Origin: Neolewinella agarilytica
GTDB lineage: Bacteria > Bacteroidota > Bacteroidia > Chitinophagales > Saprospiraceae
Direction: 5' to 3'
Length of the DNA: 64,000 nucleotides
NCBI RefSeq assembly: GCF_900110645.1
Contig: NZ_FOFB01000003.1
Location: forward strand, 236,927 to 300,926
A model generated the notes under the pieces. It was not told the origin of the DNA. It saw only the letters and a program-made list of their open reading frames with translations, and did no database searches. The translations under genes were made by a program, and so were the position numbers. Positions 1 through 8,395 of the stretch are shown piece by piece (the stretch's first letter is position 1; each line of letters starts with the position of its first letter).

Positions 1-136
1 CGGTGTCAATGTGGCGGTAGCCGGCATCGACGGCCCAGTGAATAGCGTCAATGGCTTCCTGGCCATTATCTACCTGCCAGACGCCGAGGCCAAGTTGGGG
101 CATCTTCAGGCCGTTGTTAAGGGTGATCATTTGCAT
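1..136 (-). CDS. Aldo/keto reductase, N-terminal part (cut by window edge)
   Basis: The minus strand from the ATG at 136 reads [20 protein letters not shown] and continues to a DAGYRHIDT segment, after which the gene leaves the window on the left. The opening LNNG.xMPxLGLGVW and the [13 protein letters not shown] strand are the hallmark N-terminus of the NADPH-dependent aldo/keto reductase family (TIM barrel, prokaryotic AKR5-like group). These enzymes reduce aldehydes or ketones in the cytoplasm. Only about 45 residues are visible, so the catalytic Asp/Tyr/Lys/His tetrad beyond the first part cannot be checked and the substrate is unknown. A second in-frame ATG lies two codons later (130). 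The start is placed at the first one; no convincing ribosome-binding site is seen. Confidence 0.85.
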   Translation of the reverse strand, partial: MQMITLNNGLKMPQLGLGVWQVDNGQEAIDAIHWAVDAGYRHIDT

Positions 137-175
137 ACGTTCTGCAACGCATGGATATTCCCCGTGGTTGTGTTT

Positions 176-194
176 GGGCGCAGCCGCAGGTGCA
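176..194 (+). repeat. Dispersed 18-bp motif copy (intergenic)
   Basis: GGGCGCAGCCGCAGGTGCA lies in the 120-bp gap between the aldo/keto reductase and the SDR gene. The last ten bases are the exact core CGCAGGTGCA shared by ten copies in this window. The consensus is approximately GGCGCRGMCGCAGGTGCA. Confidence 0.7.
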
Positions 195-256
195 GTTTTT
201 TGTTGGAAGAGCAGGGGATAGAGGCTTTTCCCCCGGGGAGCCTGCGCGAGTTGTCC

Positions 257-1633
257 TTACGGTTTCTGGTTCAGGTACTGGCCAAAACGATCCATCACAA
301 TGGTATGCGCTCTGGCCTGAGTCATCACATAGAGGTACCAGGGTAAAGCCGGGACGAATTCGTGGATAGCGGAGATGACGAACTCTCCGTTCAGTACCCG
401 CCGAAACTCCAGCCATCCGTAGTCTTTACGGCGAACGAGCCGGCCACCATTAATGTAAAACAACTGCCGGTCATCGTCGCTGCGGTCCGGAATAAACTGT
501 AGCTGTAAAAGGGTAGTGGACCCGATGCGGAAGGAGGAAAGGTCTCCTTCGCTGTGGACGTTAATCAGCGTTCGGAAAAGAATGGGGAGCCACCGTTGAT
601 AAATTCTGGCAACGTAGGTTGCCGTATGTCCCATTGGGTTGGGCAATCGCTGAACGCTCCGGACGGTATTTCGCTCTGCCTTGGGGCCGCGTACGCGCTC
701 GGGCAGAGGGGGAAGTTCTTCTTTCCCAAAGAGTGCTCGTCGGGCAGCCGTGAGGAAATCTTTGCGGTCAGGAAATTGATCCAGTAATTTATTAGGGGTG
801 GCCACCAGGTCATGCCGCAGGCTTTCTACCAGAGGGGAGACCAATTCTCGGCTGGTGTCCGTAAACAGAGCAACCCAGAATTTTGACAGCCCGGGGCTGA
901 AGAACCGAACCGGCCGGATGATTCTCTTCTTGCCGAGCAGATCCGCTACTGTGCGGATCATGTCCATATAAGTTGTCGGGTTTGGCCCACCGATATCGTA
1001 GTGTTGGTGATAAGTCTCCTCGCGGCCGATGCAATACTCCAGCATCCGCAAGGCATCGTCCAGTTCTACCGGCTGAGTATCCGACTGGCACCAGGACGGA
1101 CAGATGAGCACCGGTAATCTTTCTACCAGCTTTCGGATCATGGTGAAAGAGGAGCCCTCCGCACCAACAATGATTCCTGCCCGCAGCGCGGTTACGGGGA
1201 CGCCGGTAGCTCCCAGGGTTACTTCCACTTCATACCGGCTGCGCAGGTGTCGGCTCATGTCTTCTACGGCTTCGTAATCTGGCAGAATGCCGCCCATAAA
1301 CAAGATTTGCTTTACCCCGTTGGCTCTCGCGGCCCGGGCGAAGTTGTCGGCTAGTAGCAAGTCGGTATCCTCAAAGTTTCCCTGGTGCAGGCGGGTGGTT
1401 GGCTGCATGGAGTGGACGAGGTAGATGGCGTAGTCTGCTTCGTGGAGCGCTGCTTCGGTACTACTCAGGGAGTATAACTCGACCTGCCGCCACTCTGCTT
1501 TGTCATAGCCAGCCTCCGGCTTCATCTCACTTCTGCTCAGAGCGATGATGCGAAATTTCTCGTGGAACCGTTCAATGAACCAACGACCAATAAATCCGGT
1601 AGCTCCGGCAATAACGACTGTAGGACGATGCAT
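257..1633 (-). CDS. SDR-family NAD(P)-binding oxidoreductase/epimerase-like protein
   Basis: A 458-residue cytoplasmic protein with an ATG start. It opens with a dinucleotide-binding Rossmann motif, VVIAGATGFIGRW (GxxGxxG, residues about 7-19), typical of extended/atypical short-chain dehydrogenases. Residues about 80-240 continue the NAD(P)H-binding fold (AGIIVG, YDIGGP). The C-terminal third (about 310-458, ending DRFGQYLNQKP) contains a segment GWLEFRRVLNGEF that resembles the DUF2867 domain often fused to such SDR proteins; this assignment is from memory of the family, not from a search. The usual SDR catalytic YxxxK is not obvious, as in the NmrA/atypical group, so it may act as a redox sensor or a flavin/quinone-linked reductase. 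The reaction is unknown. It is transcribed in the same direction as the cut aldo/keto reductase, with 120 bp between them. Confidence 0.75.
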   Translation of the reverse strand: MHRPTVVIAGATGFIGRWFIERFHEKFRIIALSRSEMKPEAGYDKAEWRQVELYSLSSTEAALHEADYAIYLVHSMQPTTRLHQGNFEDTDLLLADNFARAARANGVKQILFMGGILPDYEAVEDMSRHLRSRYEVEVTLGATGVPVTALRAGIIVGAEGSSFTMIRKLVERLPVLICPSWCQSDTQPVELDDALRMLEYCIGREETYHQHYDIGGPNPTTYMDMIRTVADLLGKKRIIRPVRFFSPGLSKFWVALFTDTSRELVSPLVESLRHDLVATPNKLLDQFPDRKDFLTAARRALFGKEELPPLPERVRGPKAERNTVRSVQRLPNPMGHTATYVARIYQRWLPILFRTLINVHSEGDLSSFRIGSTTLLQLQFIPDRSDDDRQLFYINGGRLVRRKDYGWLEFRRVLNGEFVISAIHEFVPALPWYLYVMTQARAHTIVMDRFGQYLNQKP

Positions 1634-1723
1634 ACTCTTCTAAAGAGAGCGGGGCCCGGCAATGTTTTGCCGGGCCCCGCTCAAAGAATTTTTTTAAAGC
1701 CCTGAAGGGCTAATGACCGGAGA

Positions 1724-2410
1724 TCAGAACCTCAGATCTTCCACATGGTAACCGGGGTAGGATGCTTTGTTGAAAGTGAAAACCTCATCCCCCAGGGCAA
1801 CGTTGCCGTTCGTTTTATCCAGGTGGAAAGCGAAACTTGACCCGTCACGGCTAAAGGCTTTTACCGTTACTAACTCTTTTTTAGCGGCGTCAATCAAAAG
1901 ACGAAGCTTCGTGAATTCACTGTTGTCACGATCAACGGGCTTTAATTCAATGGTCGTCAGCTTGCGGCCTTTTACGGCTTTTTCACCCTGAAAGGCGAGA
2001 ATAAAGTTATCCCCTTCGTAAAAGCTGAAGAGTGTTTGGGGGGTCAGCATGCCGTTAGTCTCACCGTCTTCTGGCAGGTTATTGATCATTACTTCTTTGT
2101 TTGCGTGCTGAATCAGGTAAGCCGCTTCTGCATTAATGATCCCTTCCTGATCTCCGAGTTTGAAATGGACTTCGTCTCCACGACGACTTAAGGCGCCTTT
2201 TTGCGTCTCCATCGGATTATTGGGCAAGGTGATGTCCAGACGGAAGTCGGCAGACAGGGTTGAGTATGCATCGTACTTTTTTCTCAGACTGTTGACCAGT
2301 TTAATGGCTTCGGGGTCGCTATCACTGGTAGAGGTGTACTGTTTGTCTTGTGCCTCCAGAGAAAGGGAAGCAAACAGGGCAAAAACAAGGGCTAATAAAG
2401 TAATGCGCAT
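1724..2410 (-). CDS. lolA: LolA-like outer-membrane lipoprotein carrier protein
   Basis: A 228-residue protein with a clear signal peptide (MRITLLALVFALFASLSLEAQ, about 20 residues). The mature part has the LolA/LolB-like fold signature: a start of the type SLRKKYDAYSTLSADFRLDI, a PNNPMETQKGALSRRGDEVHF strand pair, and a hydrophobic strand ending in VKAFSRDGSSFAF. LolA is the periplasmic chaperone that takes lipoproteins released by the LolCDE ABC transporter to the outer membrane. A LolC/E-type permease is encoded 0.9 kb away at 3269, on the other side of a MarR gene and on the opposite strand, which supports a shared envelope role. Bacteroidota lolA genes are also often found beside ftsK; that neighbour is not here. 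The ATG at 2410 immediately precedes the signal peptide. Confidence 0.85.
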   Translation of the reverse strand: MRITLLALVFALFASLSLEAQDKQYTSTSDSDPEAIKLVNSLRKKYDAYSTLSADFRLDITLPNNPMETQKGALSRRGDEVHFKLGDQEGIINAEAAYLIQHANKEVMINNLPEDGETNGMLTPQTLFSFYEGDNFILAFQGEKAVKGRKLTTIELKPVDRDNSEFTKLRLLIDAAKKELVTVKAFSRDGSSFAFHLDKTNGNVALGDEVFTFNKASYPGYHVEDLRF

Positions 2411-2707
2411 GTCAAATTGTGTTATTGGTATACTCTTAAACGCATTACTTCCTCAAGTGATGTCAACTCTTTGGTTAATGTGTCGTTAAAGCCTGAGATT
2501 TTAACTATTCAAAATAAGTGTGTACATTGTTATAGGCTGCACTATTTGTTTGTTCGAACATATTATTTTTATTGAGAATCAAGCCCTTAGCTACCCTTTA
2601 GAGTTGGCTCAGAAATAGGAAATAGTGCCTCCGCTCTCTTTTTTTTACGTGACCTAAGTCCAGCAACAACACAAGCATTAGTAATATAATATTTTTAAGC
2701 AACGTTT

Positions 2708-3163
2708 ATGATCTCTGATATGAATCCTGCTGGTGAAACATCCGGTGAAGAGACAAACTTACAGCAGTTACGTTATAACCTTTTTCAATCTGCAAGTTGG
2801 TTAAACAGTAATATTCGGAAATTTCTTGATCCCTTTGCGATCACCCCCAAGCAGTATAACATTTTGCTGACGCTGGAAAGCCGCAACCCGGAGTCGTTAT
2901 CGATTCAGGAGGTTCGGGAAAGCCTGGCGGACAAAATGTCTGATGCCAGTCGGCTTATTGATCGTCTGGAAAAGAAAAATTACCTTGAAAAGTTTCCGTC
3001 TGACTATGACCGCAGGAGCAACCGGGTTCGCATTACGGAAGCTGGCCAGAAACTGCTGGTCCAGATTAACTCCCGCCGGGAAGCATTAGACGAGGTTTTG
3101 CTTCAGCGCTTGAAGCCAGAGGAGGTGGTTCAGTTAAACGAGCTTCTTTCCCGTCTTAAGTAA
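2708..3163 (+). CDS. MarR-family winged-helix transcriptional regulator
   Basis: A 151-residue protein with the MarR layout: N-terminal dimerisation helices (QLRYNLFQSASWLNSNIRKFL), then the winged helix with LTPKQ-like ITPKQYNILLTLES, recognition helix MSDASRLIDRLEKKNYLEK, and the wing PSDYDRRSNRVRITEAGQKLL (the DRR..VxLTxxG signature). C-terminal helices complete the dimer. Such proteins usually repress neighbouring genes and are released by small ligands or oxidation. It lies in a divergent gap from lolA and 105 bp upstream of a LolC/E-like permease gene; two palindromes sit in that gap (3211-3247). The start is the first ATG at 2708; a second ATG five codons later is possible. There are no Cys residues in the HTH, so OhrR-type redox sensing is unlikely. 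Confidence 0.9.
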   Translation: MISDMNPAGETSGEETNLQQLRYNLFQSASWLNSNIRKFLDPFAITPKQYNILLTLESRNPESLSIQEVRESLADKMSDASRLIDRLEKKNYLEKFPSDYDRRSNRVRITEAGQKLLVQINSRREALDEVLLQRLKPEEVVQLNELLSRLK

Positions 3164-3210
3164 CAATTAAAAACGCGTGGAGGAGTTAGCTAACTAAAGT
3201 TTCTTACCGA

Positions 3211-3247
3211 ACCCGTTTAAAGTTTAAATGGGTACACCGTATACGGT
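3211..3247. promoter_or_regulatory. Two adjacent palindromes, candidate operator of the MarR protein
   Basis: An imperfect inverted repeat ACCCGTTTA-aagtt-TAAATGGGT (3211-3233, one G:T) is followed at once by a perfect 12-bp palindrome ACCGTATACGGT (3236-3247). The second lies 21 bp before the ATG of the permease gene at 3269. MarR dimers bind short palindromes overlapping promoters, so the pair may be an operator. The first repeat could instead be a weak terminator of the marR gene, though no T-run follows it. Confidence 0.45.
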
Positions 3248-3268
3248 ACAAGTTTCTAACTTTAAGCC

Positions 3269-4507
3269 ATGAATTTACCGGCTCGGATGGCTTGGCGATA
3301 TCTTTTCGCCCGCAAGTCTACCAACGCGATTAACATCATTACCCTCATTGCCGCTACGGGCGTAGCGATTGGGGCGGCGGCGTTAATTCTTTTATTGAGT
3401 GTCTTCAATGGGTTTGAAGACATTTTTCTGGGCCTGTTCAACAACCTTAACCCCGATGTTCGGATCGAAGCCGCTGAAGGCAAATCCTTTGATCTGGATA
3501 AGAGCACACTGGAGTCGCTTTACCGGCTGGACGGTGTAGTGGAAGTTTCTCAGACGCTTGAAGAAACGGCCATTTTCAGCTATGACGGTAAGCAGAGCGC
3601 TGGCCGGATCAAAGGGGTCGATAGCCTTTATCCTTTGATTAATGGTATTGATTCAATGGTGAGAGAAGGTAGCTACGACCTTGATTTGCCCGAGAGTAAA
3701 AGATTTGGCGCATTGGTGGGTAACCAGTTATCTATCGTACTGGGCGTTGACCCCTTAAATCAGTTTCAGCCACTAACGGTGTTTATGTCCCGGCCTAAGC
3801 CCCGTGGAGGAGGTTTTCTGACAACCGGGCGCAGCTCCTACCTCCGGCGTGAGTTTCAGCCAACGGGTATTATCCGTAGCCAGGAAGCATTCGAAAACCA
3901 GGCGGTCCTGATCAAGATCGAAGAGGCCAGAAAACTGCTAAGTCTCTCTGATTCCACCGTAACTTCTTTAGAGGTGAAACTGGCTCCGGGTTTTGATATT
4001 ACGGATACTTACGATCGGATTCAGTCGGTCATGGGGCCTGCCTTCAGTGTTAAAGATCGCTATCAGCAGGAGAACAGTATTCTGAAGCTCATGCAGGTAG
4101 AGAAGTGGGTAGGTTTTGCAATTGTTTCCCTGATGATGATACTGATCAGTTTCAACCTTGTGGGCGCTCTCTGGATGATTGTTTTGGAGAAAAAACGGGA
4201 CATTACTATTCTGCGGAGCCTGGGGATGACGGCTAAAGACATCCGTACGGTCTTCCTGCGGGTAGGGCTTTTGCTTTGCAGTATTGGCCTGTTGCTGGGT
4301 TTTCTGTTGGCCACGGTGCTTTACGTAATCCAGAAGACGACAGGATTGATCAGCCTTCCGGGCACTTTCATGGAGGCTTATCCCATTTCATTCCGCTGGA
4401 TGGATTTTCCGGTGGTTGCCATCACGGTATTGGGCATTGGCCTGTTGGCTTCCGTACTTCCTGCTATCCGTGCAGGAAAGATTGGGGCAGTGGTTTCCGA
4501 AGAGTAG
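3269..4507 (+). CDS. ABC transporter permease of the LolC/LolE (FtsX/MacB) type
   Basis: A 412-residue inner-membrane protein. It starts with a short amphipathic segment, LPARMAWRYLFARKSTNAIN, and a first transmembrane helix (about 20-45, ending LLLSVFNGFED). A large periplasmic MacB-PCD-like domain follows (about 46-275). Three transmembrane helices form the FtsX core (about 278-305, 325-355, 375-400). The cytoplasmic loop LEKKRDITILRSLGMTAKDIRTVF is the coupling motif of LolC/E proteins. In the family this subunit works with an ATPase (LolD) to extract lipoproteins from the inner membrane and hand them to LolA. No ATPase gene is adjacent. A LolA-like gene is encoded nearby at 1724. The ATG at 3269 is followed directly by the expected N-terminus. 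Confidence 0.88.
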   Translation: MNLPARMAWRYLFARKSTNAINIITLIAATGVAIGAAALILLLSVFNGFEDIFLGLFNNLNPDVRIEAAEGKSFDLDKSTLESLYRLDGVVEVSQTLEETAIFSYDGKQSAGRIKGVDSLYPLINGIDSMVREGSYDLDLPESKRFGALVGNQLSIVLGVDPLNQFQPLTVFMSRPKPRGGGFLTTGRSSYLRREFQPTGIIRSQEAFENQAVLIKIEEARKLLSLSDSTVTSLEVKLAPGFDITDTYDRIQSVMGPAFSVKDRYQQENSILKLMQVEKWVGFAIVSLMMILISFNLVGALWMIVLEKKRDITILRSLGMTAKDIRTVFLRVGLLLCSIGLLLGFLLATVLYVIQKTTGLISLPGTFMEAYPISFRWMDFPVVAITVLGIGLLASVLPAIRAGKIGAVVSEE

Positions 4508-4662
4508 CTTTACTTCTTCAAGTCCAGCTAAAACCGAAAGAGTGACCGGGTGGGTTGGCCAGGTTGGGCGCTGCTGGGGAAATGTACAAAGCAACGGTTA
4601 GGCTTACTCGCTCGTCGTTAGGGTGTTTCCGTTAGGATTTTCACTAATACACCCCACCTGCC

Positions 4663-7017
4663 ATGCCTTTTACCCGCCATCGTTACCCTTTGCTGGTAAC
4701 TACCCTGCTGTTTTTACTCTTCCCCTGCACCTGCATTCGTGCCCAAAACCCCTCAGGTGGGCAGACAGTAAAAGGAGTGGTTGTTGATAAAGAGTCTTTA
4801 CTTCCCCTCATTGCCGCATCCATCTATGTTGTCGGGTCAGAACCTCCTCTGGGCGCAACGACAGACGAGAACGGTCGCTTCCGGATTGAAAATGTCCCAC
4901 TTGGCCGGCGCAGCCTGATCATCTCCAGTATTGGTTATGAAGATGGCGTAGTGCAGGAAATTGTGGTTGGTAGTGGTAAGGAGGTTGACCTGAAAGTACA
5001 GCTCACAGAATCTCTGATTGACCTTAGTACAATAGAAGTAGTCACTACCCGCCTGAATGGTACCCCAAACGACGAAATGGCTACTGTTTCGGCACAATCA
5101 TTCAGTGTGGAACAGACCAAACGCTATGCTGCGGCCATCAATGACCCGGCAAGAATGGCCTTGTCTTTCGCAGGCGTTGCTTCCGGTGATGATGAGTCTA
5201 ATGAAATTATTATCCGGGGTAATAGTCCCCGGGGACTGCTTTGGCGAATGGAAGGCATTGAAATACCCAACCCTAATCACTTCAGTGAAGAGGGCGCCAG
5301 TGGTGGAGGCATCAGCGCGCTCAGCGTCAACGTACTGGCCAATAGCGACTTCTATACCGGTGCCTTTCCGGCACAGTACGGTAATGCCAGTTCCGGCGTA
5401 TTTGATCTGCGTTTGCGAGAGGGAAATAGCGACAAACGGGAGTATGCCTTTCAAGCGGGTGTTCTGGGGATTGATGTAGCAGCTGAAGGGCCAATCGGGC
5501 CGAAGGGAGGTGCTTCTTATCTGGCGAACTATCGTTATTCTACCCTGGCTGTTCTGGAGAGTTTTGGGGTGACCATAACCGGAGAGGGGAGTAGGACGAC
5601 TTTCCAGGACGCTACTTTTAAGCTTCATTTTCCGAATAAGAAAGGCGGCTATTTGTCCGTATGGGGGCTGGGAGGCATCAGTGGTGACCGGTTTCAACTG
5701 GAGGGAGACCCGGAAACATCAAGCTTCCAATCTAATCGGGGCGTTGTGGGGGTGAACTATTTTCACCGGCTGAGTGAAAAGAGCTATCTCGAAAGCATCG
5801 TCAGTTACTCCGCTACGCGCAGTGACGACGATTATAATAGTGGGCGGGGCTTTGTGTTTGATGATCGCTTCGTGAACCGGGCGCTGAGAGGAAGTCTGCG
5901 CTACAACCAAAAGGTAAACGCCCGGCAAACCTTCCAGGCAGGAATAATCGGTCATCAGCTTGGCTATGAATTGCTGGAAGAAATCGTGAGTAACGGAGAG
6001 CGAACGACTAATTTATCTCAGGATGGAAACACCTATTTCTTACAGGGCTACGCGCAGTATAAATACCGACTTGGAACAAACGTGACGGCTACCGGCGGAA
6101 TTCATGCCAGCTACTTTGGGCTGGAGGGGCAACAGAGCGTGGAGCCACGTCTCGGGCTACGATGGAATTATAAGCCAGGCCATTCTGTTAATTTCGGGGC
6201 GGGCCTGCATAGTCGACTGGAAGCGCTCTCCGTCTATCTGGCTGAGGTGGAACAGCCCGACGGTAGCAGGCAACGTCTTAACCGGGGATTACCCCTTCAG
6301 CAGGCCGCTCACCTGGTGGTGGGGCATAATTGGAGGTTCCACAAAAACTGGCGCTGGAAGGTGGAAGCTTACTATCAGGAGATTAGTAAAGTCGCAATTG
6401 CAACGGCAGAGGTTACGGATCCGTATGGTGTGACGGAGTCATCCATCAATTTCTCTGATGGCTTTGAGACTGCGGAGCTTGCCCCGGACGGAACGGGGCG
6501 CAACTTTGGTGTCGAAAGCACCGTAGAGCGATTCTTTACCGGCGGGTGGTACGCGCTGGCGGCGACCTCTCTTTTTCGTTCGCGCTATACTCCCAGGGAT
6601 GGAATTGAGCGACCAACCCGGTTTGCGTCAGACTTTGTGCAGACTGTACTGGCGGGTAAGGAATGGACCATCGGTAAGCAAAAGATCAACACCATTGGCC
6701 TGAACCTGCGGCTGAGTTGGTCCGGCAATAACCGCGAAGCGCCCATCGATCTGGCAGCGTCCCGGGCCGCAGGGAATACCGTCAGAGACTGGGCCAATAA
6801 CTATGGATACAGTCTGCCAAATTACTTCCGCTTTGATACGGGCATCCGTTATCGGAAAAACAAAGGGAGTCGGAGTTGGGTACTCTCGTTGGATATTCAG
6901 AATGTGACGAACAGAGACAATGTCTTCCGGCAATTTTACAACCCCCGGCTTGATCAAGTCAGCTCCCTGACTCAACTGGGGTTGATCCCGATCATTAACT
7001 ACCGGCTGGAGTTTTAG
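4663..7017 (+). CDS. TonB-dependent outer-membrane receptor with CarboxypepD_reg-like N-domain
   Basis: A 784-residue receptor. The signal peptide ends ...CTCIRAQ (about residue 28); a copy of the dispersed motif encodes part of it. A carboxypeptidase-regulatory-like Ig domain follows (about 36-115: VKGVVVDKESLLPLIAASIYV, then TDENGRFRIENVP). The plug is at about 140-270 (IIIRGNSPRGLLWRMEGIEIPNPNHF). The rest is a 22-stranded-type beta barrel that ends with an aromatic residue (YRLEF). It has the SusC-like front extension but no recognisable SusD partner beside it, and it is shorter than typical SusC (about 1000 residues). The substrate is therefore unknown and could be a siderophore, oligosaccharide or peptide. 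Energised by TonB-ExbBD, it would import its ligand across the outer membrane. It is a single-gene unit ended by a strong hairpin at 7053-7112. Confidence 0.88.
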   Translation: MPFTRHRYPLLVTTLLFLLFPCTCIRAQNPSGGQTVKGVVVDKESLLPLIAASIYVVGSEPPLGATTDENGRFRIENVPLGRRSLIISSIGYEDGVVQEIVVGSGKEVDLKVQLTESLIDLSTIEVVTTRLNGTPNDEMATVSAQSFSVEQTKRYAAAINDPARMALSFAGVASGDDESNEIIIRGNSPRGLLWRMEGIEIPNPNHFSEEGASGGGISALSVNVLANSDFYTGAFPAQYGNASSGVFDLRLREGNSDKREYAFQAGVLGIDVAAEGPIGPKGGASYLANYRYSTLAVLESFGVTITGEGSRTTFQDATFKLHFPNKKGGYLSVWGLGGISGDRFQLEGDPETSSFQSNRGVVGVNYFHRLSEKSYLESIVSYSATRSDDDYNSGRGFVFDDRFVNRALRGSLRYNQKVNARQTFQAGIIGHQLGYELLEEIVSNGERTTNLSQDGNTYFLQGYAQYKYRLGTNVTATGGIHASYFGLEGQQSVEPRLGLRWNYKPGHSVNFGAGLHSRLEALSVYLAEVEQPDGSRQRLNRGLPLQQAAHLVVGHNWRFHKNWRWKVEAYYQEISKVAIATAEVTDPYGVTESSINFSDGFETAELAPDGTGRNFGVESTVERFFTGGWYALAATSLFRSRYTPRDGIERPTRFASDFVQTVLAGKEWTIGKQKINTIGLNLRLSWSGNNREAPIDLAASRAAGNTVRDWANNYGYSLPNYFRFDTGIRYRKNKGSRSWVLSLDIQNVTNRDNVFRQFYNPRLDQVSSLTQLGLIPIINYRLEF
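4725..4744 (-). repeat. Dispersed motif copy inside a signal-peptide coding region
   Basis: CTGCACCTGCATTCGTGCCC is the reverse orientation of the dispersed motif with one change in the 10-bp core. It encodes the end of the TonB receptor signal peptide (CTCIRAQ). Confidence 0.55.
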
Positions 7018-7052
7018 GAGCTTGCTGAAATAGTAGCGTGGATATAATACAA

Positions 7053-7112
7053 AAGCGACCTGCCATCAGGATTCAGGCTATGGTAGCGCCGGATACTGGT
7101 GGCAGGTCGCTT
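7053..7112. terminator. Bidirectional terminator between convergent genes
   Basis: AAGCGACCTGCCA (7053-7065) pairs perfectly with TGGCAGGTCGCTT (7100-7112), a 13-bp stem with a 34-nt loop. It is flanked by AAAA and TTAA and lies between the TonB receptor (plus) and the desaturase (minus). Confidence 0.7.
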
Positions 7113-7158
7113 AAGTTCCTGTTGAAAGGAATAAAGGCCTGATGGGGCAGATGAAAAA

Positions 7159-8211
7159 TCAGGCAGCCGTCATGCCTGCTTCTCCGCGGTAAAACTCACG
7201 GAAGCTGATCATACGTTGCTTTTCCTCATCCCAAAGCTTGTTGAACATCATGGGGAGGCTCTCAAAGAAAGAGATCTTGGTTACGTAGCGCTGTAGTACG
7301 GGGTTCTCCTTTGCACAACGGCGAAGGTTGTAGTTAGGAATACGGCTGCTGAGGTGGTGAATATGGTGGTAGCCAATATTACCCGTCAGGAAGTGTAGTA
7401 CCCTTGGTAGCTTATAAAAGGTAGCTCCTTTGATGGCTGCGGCGAGGTAGTCCCAATTCTTAGTCCACTGCATATAAGTGTGCTCGTGCTGGTGCTGTAC
7501 GTAGAAGAACCAGAAAGCAATAATGCCGAAGAAGAAAATGATGGAGCCCTGTACGATCAGGAAGGCTTTCCAGCCAAGCAGGAAGCCCAGGCCTACGTAA
7601 ACCAGTCCGATCAAAATATTATTGATGTGCTGTTTGCGGTGAATGGGGTTCCAGCCTTCAAAGCTGATCCGTGGAATACGGAGTACAACCCCAAGGTAGA
7701 TGACCGGTACGATCATGAATAGAACTACGGGAGAGCGGAACAAGCGGTACTTAAAGCGGCCCCATTTAGAAAGTTCCCGGTATTCATCAACGGTAAGGAA
7801 GTCGATATCGCCGATGTCCCGATGCTCTAATTGGCCGGTATGGCCATGGTGATAGCTATGCACCCGGGCCCAATAGGTGTAGGGGATGGAGCTGAAAAAG
7901 GAACAAACGAAACCAATGACATCGTTGACCTTACGCTTTTTCAGAAAAGAGTAGTGGCCGCAATCATGCTGAATGATGAAGATACGGACCAGGAAAAAGG
8001 CATTAAGCGCACCAAGAGCGAGCGTAAGCCAGATAGAGTAATCTACGCTGAAGTACATAGCAATCCACAGGGCAACAAAAGGCCCGAAGCTGCTGAATAA
8101 CTGGCCAATGGCGCGACCAGTGTCCGCTTTTTGATATTTGGCGACGATTGATTTCCAGTTCCGAAGACCCTGGTTAATCTCTTCTGCACCTGTCTTGATG
8201 GAGTTCTCCAC
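7159..8211 (-). CDS. Membrane fatty acid desaturase (three-His-box type)
   Basis: A 350-residue integral membrane di-iron desaturase. The histidine boxes are visible: HDCGH (82-86), HSYHH (118-122) and HHIHH (about 283-287), with an extra HQHEH near 243. Pairs of hydrophobic helices lie around 38-80, 95-110, 165-185 and 205-240. This layout matches acyl-lipid omega-type desaturases (DesA-like, FA_desaturase family), which insert cis double bonds into membrane fatty acids with O2 and ferredoxin or cytochrome electrons and help in cold adaptation. The start is GTG at 8211; no ATG lies upstream in frame without a stop, and the next Met is too deep. It is a single gene between two hairpin terminators (7053-7112 and 8331-8367). 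Regiospecificity cannot be read from the sequence. Confidence 0.9.
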   Translation of the reverse strand: MENSIKTGAEEINQGLRNWKSIVAKYQKADTGRAIGQLFSSFGPFVALWIAMYFSVDYSIWLTLALGALNAFFLVRIFIIQHDCGHYSFLKKRKVNDVIGFVCSFFSSIPYTYWARVHSYHHGHTGQLEHRDIGDIDFLTVDEYRELSKWGRFKYRLFRSPVVLFMIVPVIYLGVVLRIPRISFEGWNPIHRKQHINNILIGLVYVGLGFLLGWKAFLIVQGSIIFFFGIIAFWFFYVQHQHEHTYMQWTKNWDYLAAAIKGATFYKLPRVLHFLTGNIGYHHIHHLSSRIPNYNLRRCAKENPVLQRYVTKISFFESLPMMFNKLWDEEKQRMISFREFYRGEAGMTAA

Positions 8212-8330
8212 GCTTTGGATAGTTTTGAGTATGAATGGTTAAGGTAGCCTAGGTGTAATTCAAAAACACCGCAAGATACAACTACACTACGGCACCTTCC
8301 AACTGATTGTTGTGCCTGAAACAAAATAGT

Positions 8331-8367
8331 GACCCCGGAATGACGGACAAACCATCATTCCGGGGTC
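8331..8367 (-). terminator. Terminator of the Spy/CpxP-like gene
   Basis: GACCCCGGAATGA (8331-8343) and TCATTCCGGGGTC (8355-8367) form a perfect 13-bp stem with an 11-nt loop. On the minus strand it follows the stop codon at 8396 and is followed by ACTATTTTGT. Confidence 0.8.
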
Positions 8368-8395
8368 GGAAATTAAGGCAAAGGAGACTTGATGG

